Assembly: GCF_022267315.1 (NCBI RefSeq)
Contig: NZ_JAIKLE010000011.1
Coordinates: 1 to 64,000, forward strand
Length of the DNA stretch: 64,000 bases
Direction: 5' to 3'
Origin: Maribellus maritimus
GTDB lineage: Bacteria > Bacteroidota > Bacteroidia > Bacteroidales > Prolixibacteraceae
In this document: piece after piece, positions 1-8,266 of the stretch
Position numbering within the stretch: the first letter of the stretch is position 1
How the letters are laid out: each line of letters starts with the position of its first letter
Translations under genes and position numbers: made by a program
The notes under the pieces: generated by a model
Database searches by the model: none
What the model was told of the DNA's origin: nothing
What the model saw: only the letters and a program-made list of their open reading frames with translations

Positions 1-1
1 C

Positions 2-94
2 TTAATCAGGCAAATGAAAACAAGGGTAAGCTGTTGCAGTGGTAGCATTTGTCGCTGTTTGAGCAGTATTGGACTTCGAAATGCTGAATAACAT
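2..94 (-). CDS. possible 30-residue peptide, unrecognised
   Basis: A short ATG-started frame runs leftwards to a TAA almost at the window edge. The predicted peptide is rich in Ala and Thr in its middle (TAQTATNATTATA) and ends CFHLPD. I do not recognise it, and no partner gene is visible because the window ends. Reading frames this short occur by chance, so it is recorded only because it lies just past the tRNA terminator in otherwise empty sequence. Confidence 0.15.
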   Translation of the reverse strand: MLFSISKSNTAQTATNATTATAYPCFHLPD

Positions 95-147
95 TTAAAA
101 TCCATCTATTATGTAGCAATATATGCCGGTATTTATTGGTCTATTTT

Positions 148-166
148 GTTGTACCTATGTTGTACC
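148..166. repeat. two GTTGTACC direct repeats, 11 bp apart
   Basis: GTTGTACC occurs at 148-155 and again at 159-166, so the copies are offset by 11 bp, about one helical turn. They lie just beyond the tRNA-Pro terminator. This spacing suits a protein binding on one face of DNA, such as a repressor operator or an integrase site, but no cognate gene is in the window. Confidence 0.35.
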
Positions 167-167
167 C

Positions 168-206
168 ATATAAAATAAAAAGGAGCTAAACTTTTGTTTA
201 ACTCCT
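168..206 (-). terminator. rho-independent terminator of tRNA-Pro
   Basis: On the minus strand an 11-bp stem (pairs 196-206 with 181-191) closes a 4-base loop and is followed by TTTTTATTTT. The one non-Watson-Crick pair (186/201) is G-U when read on the minus strand and C-A on the plus strand, which fits transcription from the tRNA side. Confidence 0.8.
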
Positions 207-219
207 TTATTTTCAGCTG

Positions 220-293
220 TCGGGATGACAAGATTTGAACTTGCGACCCCTCGCCCCCCAGACGAGTGCGCTACCAGGCTGCGCCACATCCCG
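220..293 (-). tRNA. tRNA-Pro (anticodon GGG)
   Basis: The minus strand folds as a full 74-nt cloverleaf. It has a 7-bp acceptor stem beginning CGGGATG, a D arm with GCGC stem and AGCCTGGTA loop, an anticodon arm with loop CTGGGGG, a T arm with loop TTCAAAT, and discriminator A at 220. The loop places GGG at positions 34-36, reading proline codons CCC and CCU. CCA is not encoded. It lies upstream of, and divergent from, trxB, and is followed by a clear terminator. Confidence 0.93.
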
Positions 294-441
294 AATTTGT
301 GCCTGCAAAAATAGTCGTTGAATCGGTATCTGCAAAACTTTTTTTCACTGCAATTCAAAATAGTTGAAAATAAATCGAATTTGTCTATCGTATCTTCGCA
401 AATATCGATTGAACTTATTGTTATGAAATAAAGATGTTTTG

Positions 442-449
442 TACTTTTG
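442..449 (+). promoter_or_regulatory. trxB -7 box (TACTTTTG)
   Basis: TACTTTTG matches the Bacteroidota -7 consensus TAnnTTTG. It overlaps the upstream TTG that would otherwise extend the reading frame, so translation must begin at the ATG at 471. Confidence 0.6.
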
Positions 450-470
450 TTCGACAAAAAAATTACAGAT

Positions 471-1472
471 ATGTTTAAATCGCTTGATATTAACGAAAAC
501 GAAGAATCTAAAACTACGCCCTCTGGTGAAGCAGAGCGCGTAAAATGTTTGATTATTGGTTCTGGCCCGGCTGGATACACTGCCGCTATTTATGCTGCCC
601 GTGCTAACCTTAGTCCGGTAATGTACGAAGGACTGCAACCCGGAGGTCAGCTCACAACGACTACCGAAGTAGAAAATTATCCAGGTTACCCGGAAGGTGT
701 TACCGGCCCGGTTATGATGGAAGATTTTAAGAAGCAGGCGCAACGTTTTGGTGCCGATGTCCGTTGGGGAATGGCAACAAAAGTTGATTTTTCCGGAGAC
801 ATTCATAAAGTTTGGATTGATGACAGTAAACTTATTGAAGCAGAATCAGTGATTATTGCTACTGGTGCAACAGCCAAGTATTTGGGATTAGAAGATGAAA
901 AGAAATATGCAGGAGGAGGGGTATCTGCCTGTGCAACCTGTGATGGTTTCTTTTATCGTGGAAAAGATGTTGCCGTTGTGGGAGGCGGCGATACTGCTGC
1001 TGAAGAAGCCATGTATCTTGCTGGATTGTGCAACAAAGTATACATGATTGTCAGAAGAGACGTTTTGCGTGCTTCACGCGTCATGGCCGAAAGAACAAAG
1101 AAAACGCCAAATATTGAAATTCTATGGCAACACCAAACAAAAGGATTATATGGAGAGAACGGTGTTGTGGAAGGTGCAAAATTGGTAAAAAATTTAGGAG
1201 AACCGGATGAACAAGAAGTTGATATTAAAATCGACGGATTTTTCCTTGCAATAGGGCACAAACCTAACTCCGATATTTTTAAAGATTATTTGGAAACGGA
1301 TAGTGTTGGGTACATCAGTACAATTCCCGGGACGTCACAAACCAAAGTACCTGGAGTATTTGCCTGTGGAGATGTTCAGGATTCCCATTACAGGCAGGCA
1401 GTTACTGCAGCTGGATCCGGCTGTATGGCAGCTATCGATGCAGAAAGATTTCTCTCTGAAAAGAATGGATAA
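471..1472 (+). CDS. trxB: thioredoxin-disulfide reductase
   Basis: TrxB is a cytosolic flavoenzyme that passes electrons from NADPH through FAD and a redox disulfide to thioredoxin. The 333-residue protein shows the FAD-binding GSGPAG (residues 30-35), the active-site CATC (Cys154 and Cys157), the NADPH-binding GGGDTA (171-176) and the C-terminal FAD motif around ACGDVQD. An N-terminal extension of about 22 residues precedes the usual start of the fold. The reading frame opens at a TTG at 447, but that codon lies inside the -7 box, so I chose the ATG at 471. The gene stands alone between tRNA-Pro and a convergent synthase gene and ends at a shared terminator. Confidence 0.96.
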   Translation: MFKSLDINENEESKTTPSGEAERVKCLIIGSGPAGYTAAIYAARANLSPVMYEGLQPGGQLTTTTEVENYPGYPEGVTGPVMMEDFKKQAQRFGADVRWGMATKVDFSGDIHKVWIDDSKLIEAESVIIATGATAKYLGLEDEKKYAGGGVSACATCDGFFYRGKDVAVVGGGDTAAEEAMYLAGLCNKVYMIVRRDVLRASRVMAERTKKTPNIEILWQHQTKGLYGENGVVEGAKLVKNLGEPDEQEVDIKIDGFFLAIGHKPNSDIFKDYLETDSVGYISTIPGTSQTKVPGVFACGDVQDSHYRQAVTAAGSGCMAAIDAERFLSEKNG

Positions 1473-1526
1473 GAAAAATTTTAGAAAAAGCAGGGCAGGA
1501 CTGTCTTGTTTTTTTTACATAAAAAA

Positions 1527-1556
1527 AAGGAGTTGATGATAAACTCCTTCTTTTTT
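1527..1556. terminator. bidirectional terminator between trxB and the synthase gene
   Basis: An 8-bp stem (AAGGAGTT at 1527-1534 with AACTCCTT at 1542-1549) has a 7-base loop. It is preceded by an A run and followed by CTTTTTT, so it can stop transcription from both converging genes. Confidence 0.8.
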
Positions 1557-1575
1557 ATCTTCTTCAATTAATTAA

Positions 1576-2838
1576 CTATTTGTCAACTTTCACTTTTGCA
1601 AGGTTTTCACTTTTATATTCTCCTGCGATTAATTTTTTGTGTAAATCCTTGAATGCTTTCAATGTATATTCAACATCTTCTAATGTATGCATCGCAGTAG
1701 GAATTAAGCGCAAAAGTATTTCACCTTTAGGAATAACCGGGTAAACTACCATTGAACAGAAAATCCCATAGTTTTCGCGTAAATCGTAAACCATGTTTGT
1801 TGCTTCTGCCTCTCCTCCTTTCATATAAACCGGAGTAACCTGAGTATTTGTTTTTCCTAAATCAAAACCTGCTTCTTTTAATCCTTTTTGTAGCGTATTA
1901 ACAACGGTCCATAATCTTTCGCGCAATTCTGGCATTGTACGAATCATATCCAAACGTTTTAATGCACCAATAGTCATTGCCATTGGTAAAGATTTGGCAA
2001 AGGTTTGAGAGCGCATGTTATAACGTAGGATATAGCAAATGTCTGTTTCACAAGCGATAAAACCACCAATGCCAGCCATCGCTTTTGCAAACGTTCCAAA
2101 ATAAAGGTCAATACCGTCCTGAACGCCAAAATGTTCACCTGAACCTGCACCTGTTGGTCCCATCGTTCCAAACCCGTGAGCGTCGTCAACAAATAAGCGG
2201 AAGTTGAATTCTTTTTTTAACGCAACAATTTCGTCAAGTTTCCCAACCTGTCCGGTCATCCCAAAAACCCCTTCTGTAATAACCAGAATTCCGCCACCGG
2301 TTTCCGCTGCTATTTTGGCAGCAAAACCTAACATTTTACGGCATTTATCAATGTTGTTGTGCGAATACACAAAACTTTTTCCACCCTTTGCTTTATGTAG
2401 GAAAATACCATCCATAATACAAGCGTGTGATTCCGAATCGTATACAATAACATCTTTTCGGCTGGCCAGCACATCAATTGCAGAAACCATTCCCTGGTAT
2501 CCGTAGTTAAGCAAAAATGCATCAGGCTTACCAACAAATTCTGCTAATTCACGCTCTAACTGTTCATGTTTCGTTGTTTGTCCCGACATCATACGAGCTC
2601 CCATCGGATAAGCCATACCATACTGCGCTGCAGCTTCTGCATCGGCTTTTCTAACCTCGGGATGGTTGGCAAGACCAAGGTAGTTGTTTAAACTCCAGGT
2701 TAATACCTCTTTCCCTCTGAATTTCATTCTGGCTGAAATTTCTCCCTCAAGTTTAGGAAATGCAAAGTATCCATGGATCTGATCCATCCATTTACCGATA
2801 TCACCTTTGTTTGTCCTGAATTTTTCAAATATATCCAC
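1576..2838 (-). CDS. PLP-dependent alpha-oxoamine synthase family enzyme
   Basis: This family condenses an amino acid with an acyl-CoA or acyl-ACP and releases CO2, as do serine palmitoyltransferase, KBL and BioF. The 421-residue protein has the family lysine in FGTFAKAMAGIGG (Lys252, Schiff base to PLP), the DDAHGFG motif (Asp219, His221) and SESHAC (His138, ring stacking). The frame opens at an ATG at 2871, but that ATG lies inside a TACATTTG -7 box (2869-2876); the GTG at 2838, giving DIFEKFR, is the first start downstream of it. No bio genes are adjacent, so a lipid role (sphingoid or sulfonolipid base) is more likely than biotin, but the substrate cannot be read from sequence. Confidence 0.85.
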   Translation of the reverse strand: MDIFEKFRTNKGDIGKWMDQIHGYFAFPKLEGEISARMKFRGKEVLTWSLNNYLGLANHPEVRKADAEAAAQYGMAYPMGARMMSGQTTKHEQLERELAEFVGKPDAFLLNYGYQGMVSAIDVLASRKDVIVYDSESHACIMDGIFLHKAKGGKSFVYSHNNIDKCRKMLGFAAKIAAETGGGILVITEGVFGMTGQVGKLDEIVALKKEFNFRLFVDDAHGFGTMGPTGAGSGEHFGVQDGIDLYFGTFAKAMAGIGGFIACETDICYILRYNMRSQTFAKSLPMAMTIGALKRLDMIRTMPELRERLWTVVNTLQKGLKEAGFDLGKTNTQVTPVYMKGGEAEATNMVYDLRENYGIFCSMVVYPVIPKGEILLRLIPTAMHTLEDVEYTLKAFKDLHKKLIAGEYKSENLAKVKVDK

Positions 2839-2868
2839 GATATAAAATTTAGTGATTGTTTTAGGATG

Positions 2869-2876
2869 CAAATGTA
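2869..2876 (-). promoter_or_regulatory. -7 box of the alpha-oxoamine synthase gene
   Basis: TACATTTG on the minus strand matches TAnnTTTG. It overlaps the upstream in-frame ATG and so decides the start in favour of the GTG at 2838. Confidence 0.6.
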
Positions 2877-3073
2877 AACTTTTTTAAAAATTTGGCAAAT
2901 GTGTTAAATTATACTAATGTTTGTTCAAATATGAAGTTAAGAATAGTAATTTCGTCGCCATGTAAATAAAAAAAATGTATAAAACTCAAAATGAACCCGA
3001 TACAATAAAATGTTGTTAACAGTGTTAGGTTAAAAATAACCTTTCATATAGTTCGATGTATCTAAAAAAAGTA

Positions 3074-3081
3074 TATTTTTG
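3074..3081 (+). promoter_or_regulatory. bamD -7 box (TATTTTTG)
   Basis: TATTTTTG matches TAnnTTTG and is followed within about 20 bases by a cluster of in-frame ATGs (3086, 3092, 3098). The more upstream reading-frame start at 3056 would precede the promoter. Confidence 0.55.
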
Positions 3082-3091
3082 CGCCATGATT

Positions 3092-3910
3092 ATGAAAATG
3101 AAAAATTTAGGACTAATTTTTATTCTGGTTTTAGTGCTCTTTGCCACTGGATGTGGCGATTACAACAAGATATTAAAGAGTACTGATTACGAATTCAAAT
3201 ACAAAAAAGCAATTGAATATTATGAAGACGGTGAATATGTGCGAGCTGGCACATTGTTGCAGGAACTGGTGACTATCTATCGTGGAACTTCACGTGCTGA
3301 TAAAATATATTATTATTACGCCAAAAGTATGATTGGCCAGAAAGATTATTTGATGGCCGGACATTATTTTAAATCACTGATAAAGGAATTTCCTACCAGT
3401 GAATACATTGAAGAGGCACAGTTTATGGTTGGATATTGTGCCTATTTGCTTTCTCCAAAACCGCGTTTGGATCAATCGGTAACATCAGAAGCTATTGACG
3501 CTATGCAATTGTATATAAACCTGTATCCTTTTAGCGAAAGAGTTGATGAAGCCAACCGTTTAATCGATGAGTTACAAAACAAACTGGTATACAAATCGTA
3601 TCTGAACGCAAAATTGTATTATGATTTTGAAAACTATAAGGCAGCTGTTGTTGCTTTATCAAACGGCCTGAAAGATTATCCAGATAGCAGGTACCGGGAA
3701 GAACTGATGTACATGCTATTAAAATCGAAATATTTACTTGCTATAAGGAGCGTGGCCGACAAACAGGAAGAACGTTTATCCAGTGCATTGGATGAATATT
3801 TTACCTTTGTCGATGAGTTTCCGGAAAGTGAACACAAAAAAGAGGTAGATAAATTTTATGAAACTACCGCTGAAATGTTGAATTATAAAGAACAGTCAAA
3901 TACAAATTAA
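3092..3910 (+). CDS. bamD: outer membrane assembly lipoprotein BamD
   Basis: BamD is a periplasm-facing lipoprotein of the BAM complex that helps insert beta-barrel proteins into the outer membrane. The product has a short basic start, a hydrophobic stretch and a lipobox LFATGC, followed by TPR-like helical repeats (for example YYEDGEYVRAGTLLQEL and YYYYAKSMIGQKDYLMAGHYF) over about 250 residues, the usual size. The start could equally be 3086 or 3098; a -7 box just upstream excludes anything earlier. It heads the block bamD-rpoZ-coaBC-DUF4835-recN, with rpoZ starting 2 bp after its stop. Confidence 0.9.
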   Translation: MKMKNLGLIFILVLVLFATGCGDYNKILKSTDYEFKYKKAIEYYEDGEYVRAGTLLQELVTIYRGTSRADKIYYYYAKSMIGQKDYLMAGHYFKSLIKEFPTSEYIEEAQFMVGYCAYLLSPKPRLDQSVTSEAIDAMQLYINLYPFSERVDEANRLIDELQNKLVYKSYLNAKLYYDFENYKAAVVALSNGLKDYPDSRYREELMYMLLKSKYLLAIRSVADKQEERLSSALDEYFTFVDEFPESEHKKEVDKFYETTAEMLNYKEQSNTN

Positions 3911-3911
3911 A

Positions 3912-4247
3912 ATGGATTATAAAAAAACAAAAGCAGCTCCGTCTACTATTTCCCGTGATCTTGAAGTATTAACTCAGGAAACCGGAAATATTTATGAAAC
4001 TGTTATGATTCTGGCCAAGCGAGCCAACCAGATTTCATCGGAGTTGAAAGAGGAATTAAATCAGAAATTACAGGAATTTGCTTCATACACTGATAACCTG
4101 GAAGAGATTTTTGAAAACCGCGAGCAAATTGAAATTTCCAAATTTTACGAGCGTCTTCCAAAACCAACGCTAATCGCTTTTGAGGAGTTGAAAGACGGAG
4201 AAATTTATCATCGTAATCCTGCGAGGGAAAGCAAAAAAGGTATTTAA
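3912..4247 (+). CDS. rpoZ: RNA polymerase omega subunit-like protein
   Basis: This 111-residue protein resembles the Bacteroidota form of RpoZ (Rpb6-like). The segment TGNIYETVMILAKRANQISSELKEEL contains the helix that in omega clamps the end of the beta' subunit. The C-terminal half (EEIFENREQIEISKFYERLPKPTLIAFEEL) is typical of the group. It starts 2 bp after bamD and lies 12 bp before coaBC, so the three are probably co-transcribed. Confidence 0.8.
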   Translation: MDYKKTKAAPSTISRDLEVLTQETGNIYETVMILAKRANQISSELKEELNQKLQEFASYTDNLEEIFENREQIEISKFYERLPKPTLIAFEELKDGEIYHRNPARESKKGI

Positions 4248-4259
4248 AGATTCCGGCCT

Positions 4260-5465
4260 ATGAGGCTTGAAGGAAAAAAAATAATATTGGGGATTACCGG
4301 GAGTATAGCTGCTTATAAGGCAGCTATACTTTTACGCTTACTGGTGAAAAAAGGAGCCGAGGTTCAAATTATAATTACTTCTGCCGGAAAAGAATTTATC
4401 ACTCCTGTAACATTGTCTGCGCTATCAGGCAAACCTGTTATAAGTGAGTTTTTTGGAGCCAACGACGGAAGCTGGCACAGCCATGTTGATCTTGGGCTTT
4501 GGGCCGATCTTATGATTATTGCTCCTGCAACAGCCTCAACCATCGGAAAAATGGCCCATGGAATTGCTGATAATATGCTGGTAACAACATACATGTCAGC
4601 TAAATGCCCGGTTATGGTTGCCCCGGCTATGGATTTGGATATGTTTTCACATCCTTCAAATCAAAAGAATCTTGAGACATTAAAAAGGTACGGAAACAGT
4701 ATTATTGAACCCGGAGAAGGATTTTTAGCAAGCGGACTTGAAGGTAAGGGCCGCATGGAAGAACCGGAAAAGATACTCGAACTCATTGTGGATTTTTTTA
4801 GCAGAAAAAAAAAACTGCTGAATAAAACCTTTTTGGTTACTGCCGGACCTACTTTCGAAAAAATAGATCCCGTACGTTTTATCGGAAATTATTCTTCAGG
4901 AAAAATGGGATACGCCATTGCCAAAGAGCTTGCTTGTGAAGGTGCCAAAGTAATTTTAGTTTCAGGTCCGGTAAATCTCAAAGTCACAAACAGCAACATC
5001 AGTTTGGTGCCTGTTGAGTCGGCTGAGGAAATGTATTTAGAATGCCAAAAGTATTTTGATGCTACCGACGGTGCAGTTATGTGTGCTGCGGTGGCCGATT
5101 TTACTCCTTTACAAGCTGAAATAACGAAAACAAAAAGAGGAAAAAATAATTGGACGCTGGAGTTAAAACCAACAAAAGACATCGCGCGGGCACTGGGCGA
5201 AGTGAAGAAAAAAAATCAGATACTGGCGGGATTCGCTCTGGAAACCAGCAATGAACTGGAAAATGCATCGCAAAAACTTCACAAGAAAAACCTGGATTTT
5301 ATTGTTTTAAATTCCTTAAATGATCCGGGGGCAGGCTTCCAAACCGATACAAATAAAATTACGATTATTGATAAAGACAATAATCGTCAGAATTTTGAGT
5401 TAAAAAGTAAAAAGGAAGTAGCTGTTGATATTGTAAACAAGATAATTGATACTTTAAAGAATTAG
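4260..5465 (+). CDS. coaBC: bifunctional phosphopantothenoylcysteine decarboxylase/ligase
   Basis: This coenzyme A biosynthesis enzyme couples 4'-phosphopantothenate to cysteine (CoaB) and decarboxylates the product (CoaC). The N-terminal flavoprotein half shows GITGSIAAYKA, the catalytic His in SHVDLG, the substrate clamp APAMDLDM, and ASGLEGKGRMEEP. The CoaB half begins near residue 185 with VTAGPTFEKIDPVRFIGNYSSGKMG and contains AAVADF. At 401 residues it is full length. It is third in the bamD-rpoZ-coaBC run. Confidence 0.95.
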   Translation: MRLEGKKIILGITGSIAAYKAAILLRLLVKKGAEVQIIITSAGKEFITPVTLSALSGKPVISEFFGANDGSWHSHVDLGLWADLMIIAPATASTIGKMAHGIADNMLVTTYMSAKCPVMVAPAMDLDMFSHPSNQKNLETLKRYGNSIIEPGEGFLASGLEGKGRMEEPEKILELIVDFFSRKKKLLNKTFLVTAGPTFEKIDPVRFIGNYSSGKMGYAIAKELACEGAKVILVSGPVNLKVTNSNISLVPVESAEEMYLECQKYFDATDGAVMCAAVADFTPLQAEITKTKRGKNNWTLELKPTKDIARALGEVKKKNQILAGFALETSNELENASQKLHKKNLDFIVLNSLNDPGAGFQTDTNKITIIDKDNNRQNFELKSKKEVAVDIVNKIIDTLKN

Positions 5466-5466
5466 T

Positions 5467-5495
5467 TTTGTTGCATATTATTTTTTATATTTTCG
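5467..5495 (+). promoter_or_regulatory. probable promoter for the DUF4835 gene
   Basis: TTTG at 5467-5470 is followed after 17 bp by TATTTTCG (5488-5495), one base off TAnnTTTG. It lies 22 bp before the ATG, so this gene may be transcribed separately from coaBC. Confidence 0.4.
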
Positions 5496-5517
5496 CATTT
5501 CAACCGACAAGATTTTT

Positions 5518-6426
5518 ATGAAAAAATTAACAATTTTAATTTCCATACTATTTCTCATTTTAGGCTCTGTGTCAGCACAAGAGTTACGCTGTAATGTTAC
5601 CGTGTCATCCCAAAAAATAAAAGGTGCCAATAAAAACCTTTTCCGAACGATGCAATCTGATATTTATGAATTTATGAATAACCGGAAATGGACAGAACAT
5701 GTGTATTCTTACGATGAAAAAATAAAATGTAATATTCTGATACGGCTGGATGAACAGATTGCTGCAGATGAATTTAGAGGCACCATTCAGGTTCAGTTAA
5801 CAAGGCCTGTTTATAATTCAAGCTACGAAACAACCATTTTAAATATCAAAGACAACGATTTTCATTGCAGATATGTAGAATATCAGCCGCTTGAATACAA
5901 TGAAACATCAAATCGTGACAATCTCACAAATATTCTGGCATATTATGCCTATGTTATTTTGGGGTTTGATTATGATACCTTTTCTCCAATGGGAGGGACA
6001 CAGTATTTTGAGAAAGCGCAGGCAATTGTTAATAACTCGCAAAATGCGGCCATGAAAGGATGGAAAGCATTCGAAAGCGAAAGAAACCGCTACTGGCTGG
6101 TTGAAAACATGCTTAATAATTCTTACCAGGATTATCGGAATTGTTTATACCAATACCATCGCCAGGGATTGGATTTAATGTCGGATAGACCTGACGAAGG
6201 CCGTTCAACAATTGCTAATTCACTTCGTGATATTCAGAAAGTATTCAGACGCCGCCCCAATACGTATATTGTACAGTTATTTTTTGATGCAAAATCCGAC
6301 GAGTTGGTCAATATTTTTTCCAAATCATATCCCGATGAACGCAACAGGGTGATGGCAATTTTAACAGAAGTTGATCCGGCGAACGGAAGCAAATATGAAA
6401 AGATTGCTGAAAACGAGGGCTTTTAG
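5518..6426 (+). CDS. DUF4835 family secreted protein
   Basis: The 302-residue product has a clear signal peptide (MKKLTILISILFLILGSVSAQ) and then the DUF4835 fold with conserved segments ELRCNVTVSSQKI, VQLTRPVYNSSYETTILNIKD and a C-terminal PDERNRVMAILTEVDPANGSKYEKIA. The function is unknown. It lies between coaBC and recN, an arrangement I recall as common in Bacteroidota, and its export suggests an envelope role. Confidence 0.85.
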   Translation: MKKLTILISILFLILGSVSAQELRCNVTVSSQKIKGANKNLFRTMQSDIYEFMNNRKWTEHVYSYDEKIKCNILIRLDEQIAADEFRGTIQVQLTRPVYNSSYETTILNIKDNDFHCRYVEYQPLEYNETSNRDNLTNILAYYAYVILGFDYDTFSPMGGTQYFEKAQAIVNNSQNAAMKGWKAFESERNRYWLVENMLNNSYQDYRNCLYQYHRQGLDLMSDRPDEGRSTIANSLRDIQKVFRRRPNTYIVQLFFDAKSDELVNIFSKSYPDERNRVMAILTEVDPANGSKYEKIAENEGF

Positions 6427-6555
6427 TTTTTACCTGTACCTACAAATCTTTTCACATCTATATCCGCAAAATATTTATTAGTGGTAATTTAATTACTGTT
6501 GATTGATTTTTGGTATTTTTAAGGCATATTACAGCAATGTAAAAACTATACATTT

Positions 6556-8211
6556 ATGCTCACAAAACTTACGATTTCCAATTATGCACTGATTCAACAA
6601 CTTACAGTTGAGTTTTCTGATGGATTAAATACAATAACGGGCGAAACAGGTGCAGGAAAATCAATCATTTTGGGAGCCTTAGGGCTTATTTTAGGAAACA
6701 GGGCCGATTTATCGGTGCTGAAAAACAAGAATGAGAAATGTATAGTAGAAGGATTTTTTGAAGTTAAAAATTATAAGTTACAGTCTTTTTTTGAAAAAAA
6801 TGACCTGGACTACGACAATCAAACTATTTTACGAAGAGAAATAACACCCTCGGGAAAATCGCGGGCTTTTATTAATGACACGCCGGTAAAATTAAAAGCC
6901 ATTGGCGAACTTGGCTTAAAACTGATTGATATTCATTCGCAACACCAAAATCTTGAGCTTGTGAACCAAAAATTCCAGCTTAATCTCGTAGATGAAGTTT
7001 CAGAATCACTCAATAAATTAGATGAATACAAAACCGCTTATAGACATTTTAACCAGCTTCAAAAGAAACTCAAAGAGTTAAAAGAAAAAGCTGAAAATGC
7101 AAATACCGAGCTTGATTATTTTCAGTTTCAGTTTCATCAGCTGGAAGAAGCAAAACTAAGGGTGGGGGAGCAGGAAGAGTTGGAAACAGAACTTGAAAAA
7201 CTCACGCATGCTGAGGAGATAAAAAGTTCTTTCACCGAGGCTCTTCATTTGATTGATAATGAGCAATTTTCAGTACTTCAAAATATAAAAGAAAGTGCAA
7301 AAATTCTGGAAAGGATTCAGAACTATATCTCTGATGCTCCGGAACTGCAAAGCCGCTTACAAAGTACTTTTCTGGAGCTAAAAGATATTTGGGACGAAAT
7401 AGATGCTTTGGCTGAAAAAACAGAACACGAACCAGCTAAAATTGAGGAAATTAACGAGCGCTTAAATCTCATATACAACCTTCAGCAAAAACATCATGTC
7501 TCAGGTATCGATGAACTGATGAAACTAAAAAATGATTTTGAAAACAAAATCAAACAAGCGGTTGGTTTTGGTGATGAAATAGAAAATTCAGAAAATGAAC
7601 TGAGAACTGTTTTAGAACAACTAAAGAGTCTTGCGGGCGAACTTTCCACGATACGAAAAAAATCGTTTCCAGGTATCGGAAAAGCTGTTATTACGGATCT
7701 GGAGCAATTGGGTATGCCCAGAGCAAAATTACTTGTTGCGCACGAAGAAATGCATGACTACACGGCCTTGGGAAAAGATTCAATTTCTTTTCTGTTTAGT
7801 GCAAACAACGACTCAGAACCTTCAGAAATTTCAAAAATTGCATCTGGTGGTGAAATGTCACGTTTGATGCTGGCCATAAAAAATTTATTACGAAAATCAA
7901 AAAAACTTCCAACCATTATTTTTGATGAGATTGATTCAGGAATATCAGGTGAAGTAGCCATAAAAATGGGAAACCTTTTAAAGTCTTTTTCGGCTTCCAC
8001 TCAAATTATAAATATTACGCATCTGCCGCAAATCGCAGCAAAAGGAGACAGTCATTTTGTAGTGTTTAAATATGAAAAAGAAGAGAAAACTTACACATCA
8101 ATTCGAAAAATTGAGAACAATGAAAGGGTAGAAGAGTTGGCTAAAATGGTAAGTGGTAAAGACATTACAGATAATACGTTAAAAACAGCAAGAGAGCTTT
8201 TGAAAAATTAG
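6556..8211 (+). CDS. recN: DNA repair protein RecN
   Basis: RecN is an SMC-like ATPase acting in double-strand break repair. The 551-residue protein has an N-terminal Walker A (GETGAGKS), a central predicted coiled coil split into two arms (about residues 150-370), and a C-terminal ABC signature SGGEMSRLMLA with Walker B TIIFDEIDSGISG and THLPQIAAKGDSHF. Length and order are standard. It ends the block that begins with bamD, 129 bp after the DUF4835 gene. Confidence 0.96.
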   Translation: MLTKLTISNYALIQQLTVEFSDGLNTITGETGAGKSIILGALGLILGNRADLSVLKNKNEKCIVEGFFEVKNYKLQSFFEKNDLDYDNQTILRREITPSGKSRAFINDTPVKLKAIGELGLKLIDIHSQHQNLELVNQKFQLNLVDEVSESLNKLDEYKTAYRHFNQLQKKLKELKEKAENANTELDYFQFQFHQLEEAKLRVGEQEELETELEKLTHAEEIKSSFTEALHLIDNEQFSVLQNIKESAKILERIQNYISDAPELQSRLQSTFLELKDIWDEIDALAEKTEHEPAKIEEINERLNLIYNLQQKHHVSGIDELMKLKNDFENKIKQAVGFGDEIENSENELRTVLEQLKSLAGELSTIRKKSFPGIGKAVITDLEQLGMPRAKLLVAHEEMHDYTALGKDSISFLFSANNDSEPSEISKIASGGEMSRLMLAIKNLLRKSKKLPTIIFDEIDSGISGEVAIKMGNLLKSFSASTQIINITHLPQIAAKGDSHFVVFKYEKEEKTYTSIRKIENNERVEELAKMVSGKDITDNTLKTARELLKN

Positions 8212-8266
8212 ACTATAATCCTGTTTTTCCGTTTTTTTTAAACAAATAACATTAAATAACCAACTA

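Noticed and set aside
155-580. A 141-codon open frame on the minus strand across tRNA-Pro and the trxB start
   Set aside because: It runs through a complete tRNA and a clear promoter and has no protein-like composition.
1576-2838. Naming the synthase BioF or Kbl
   Set aside because: The family lysine is present but no biotin or threonine catabolism genes are adjacent, and the sequence does not settle the substrate.
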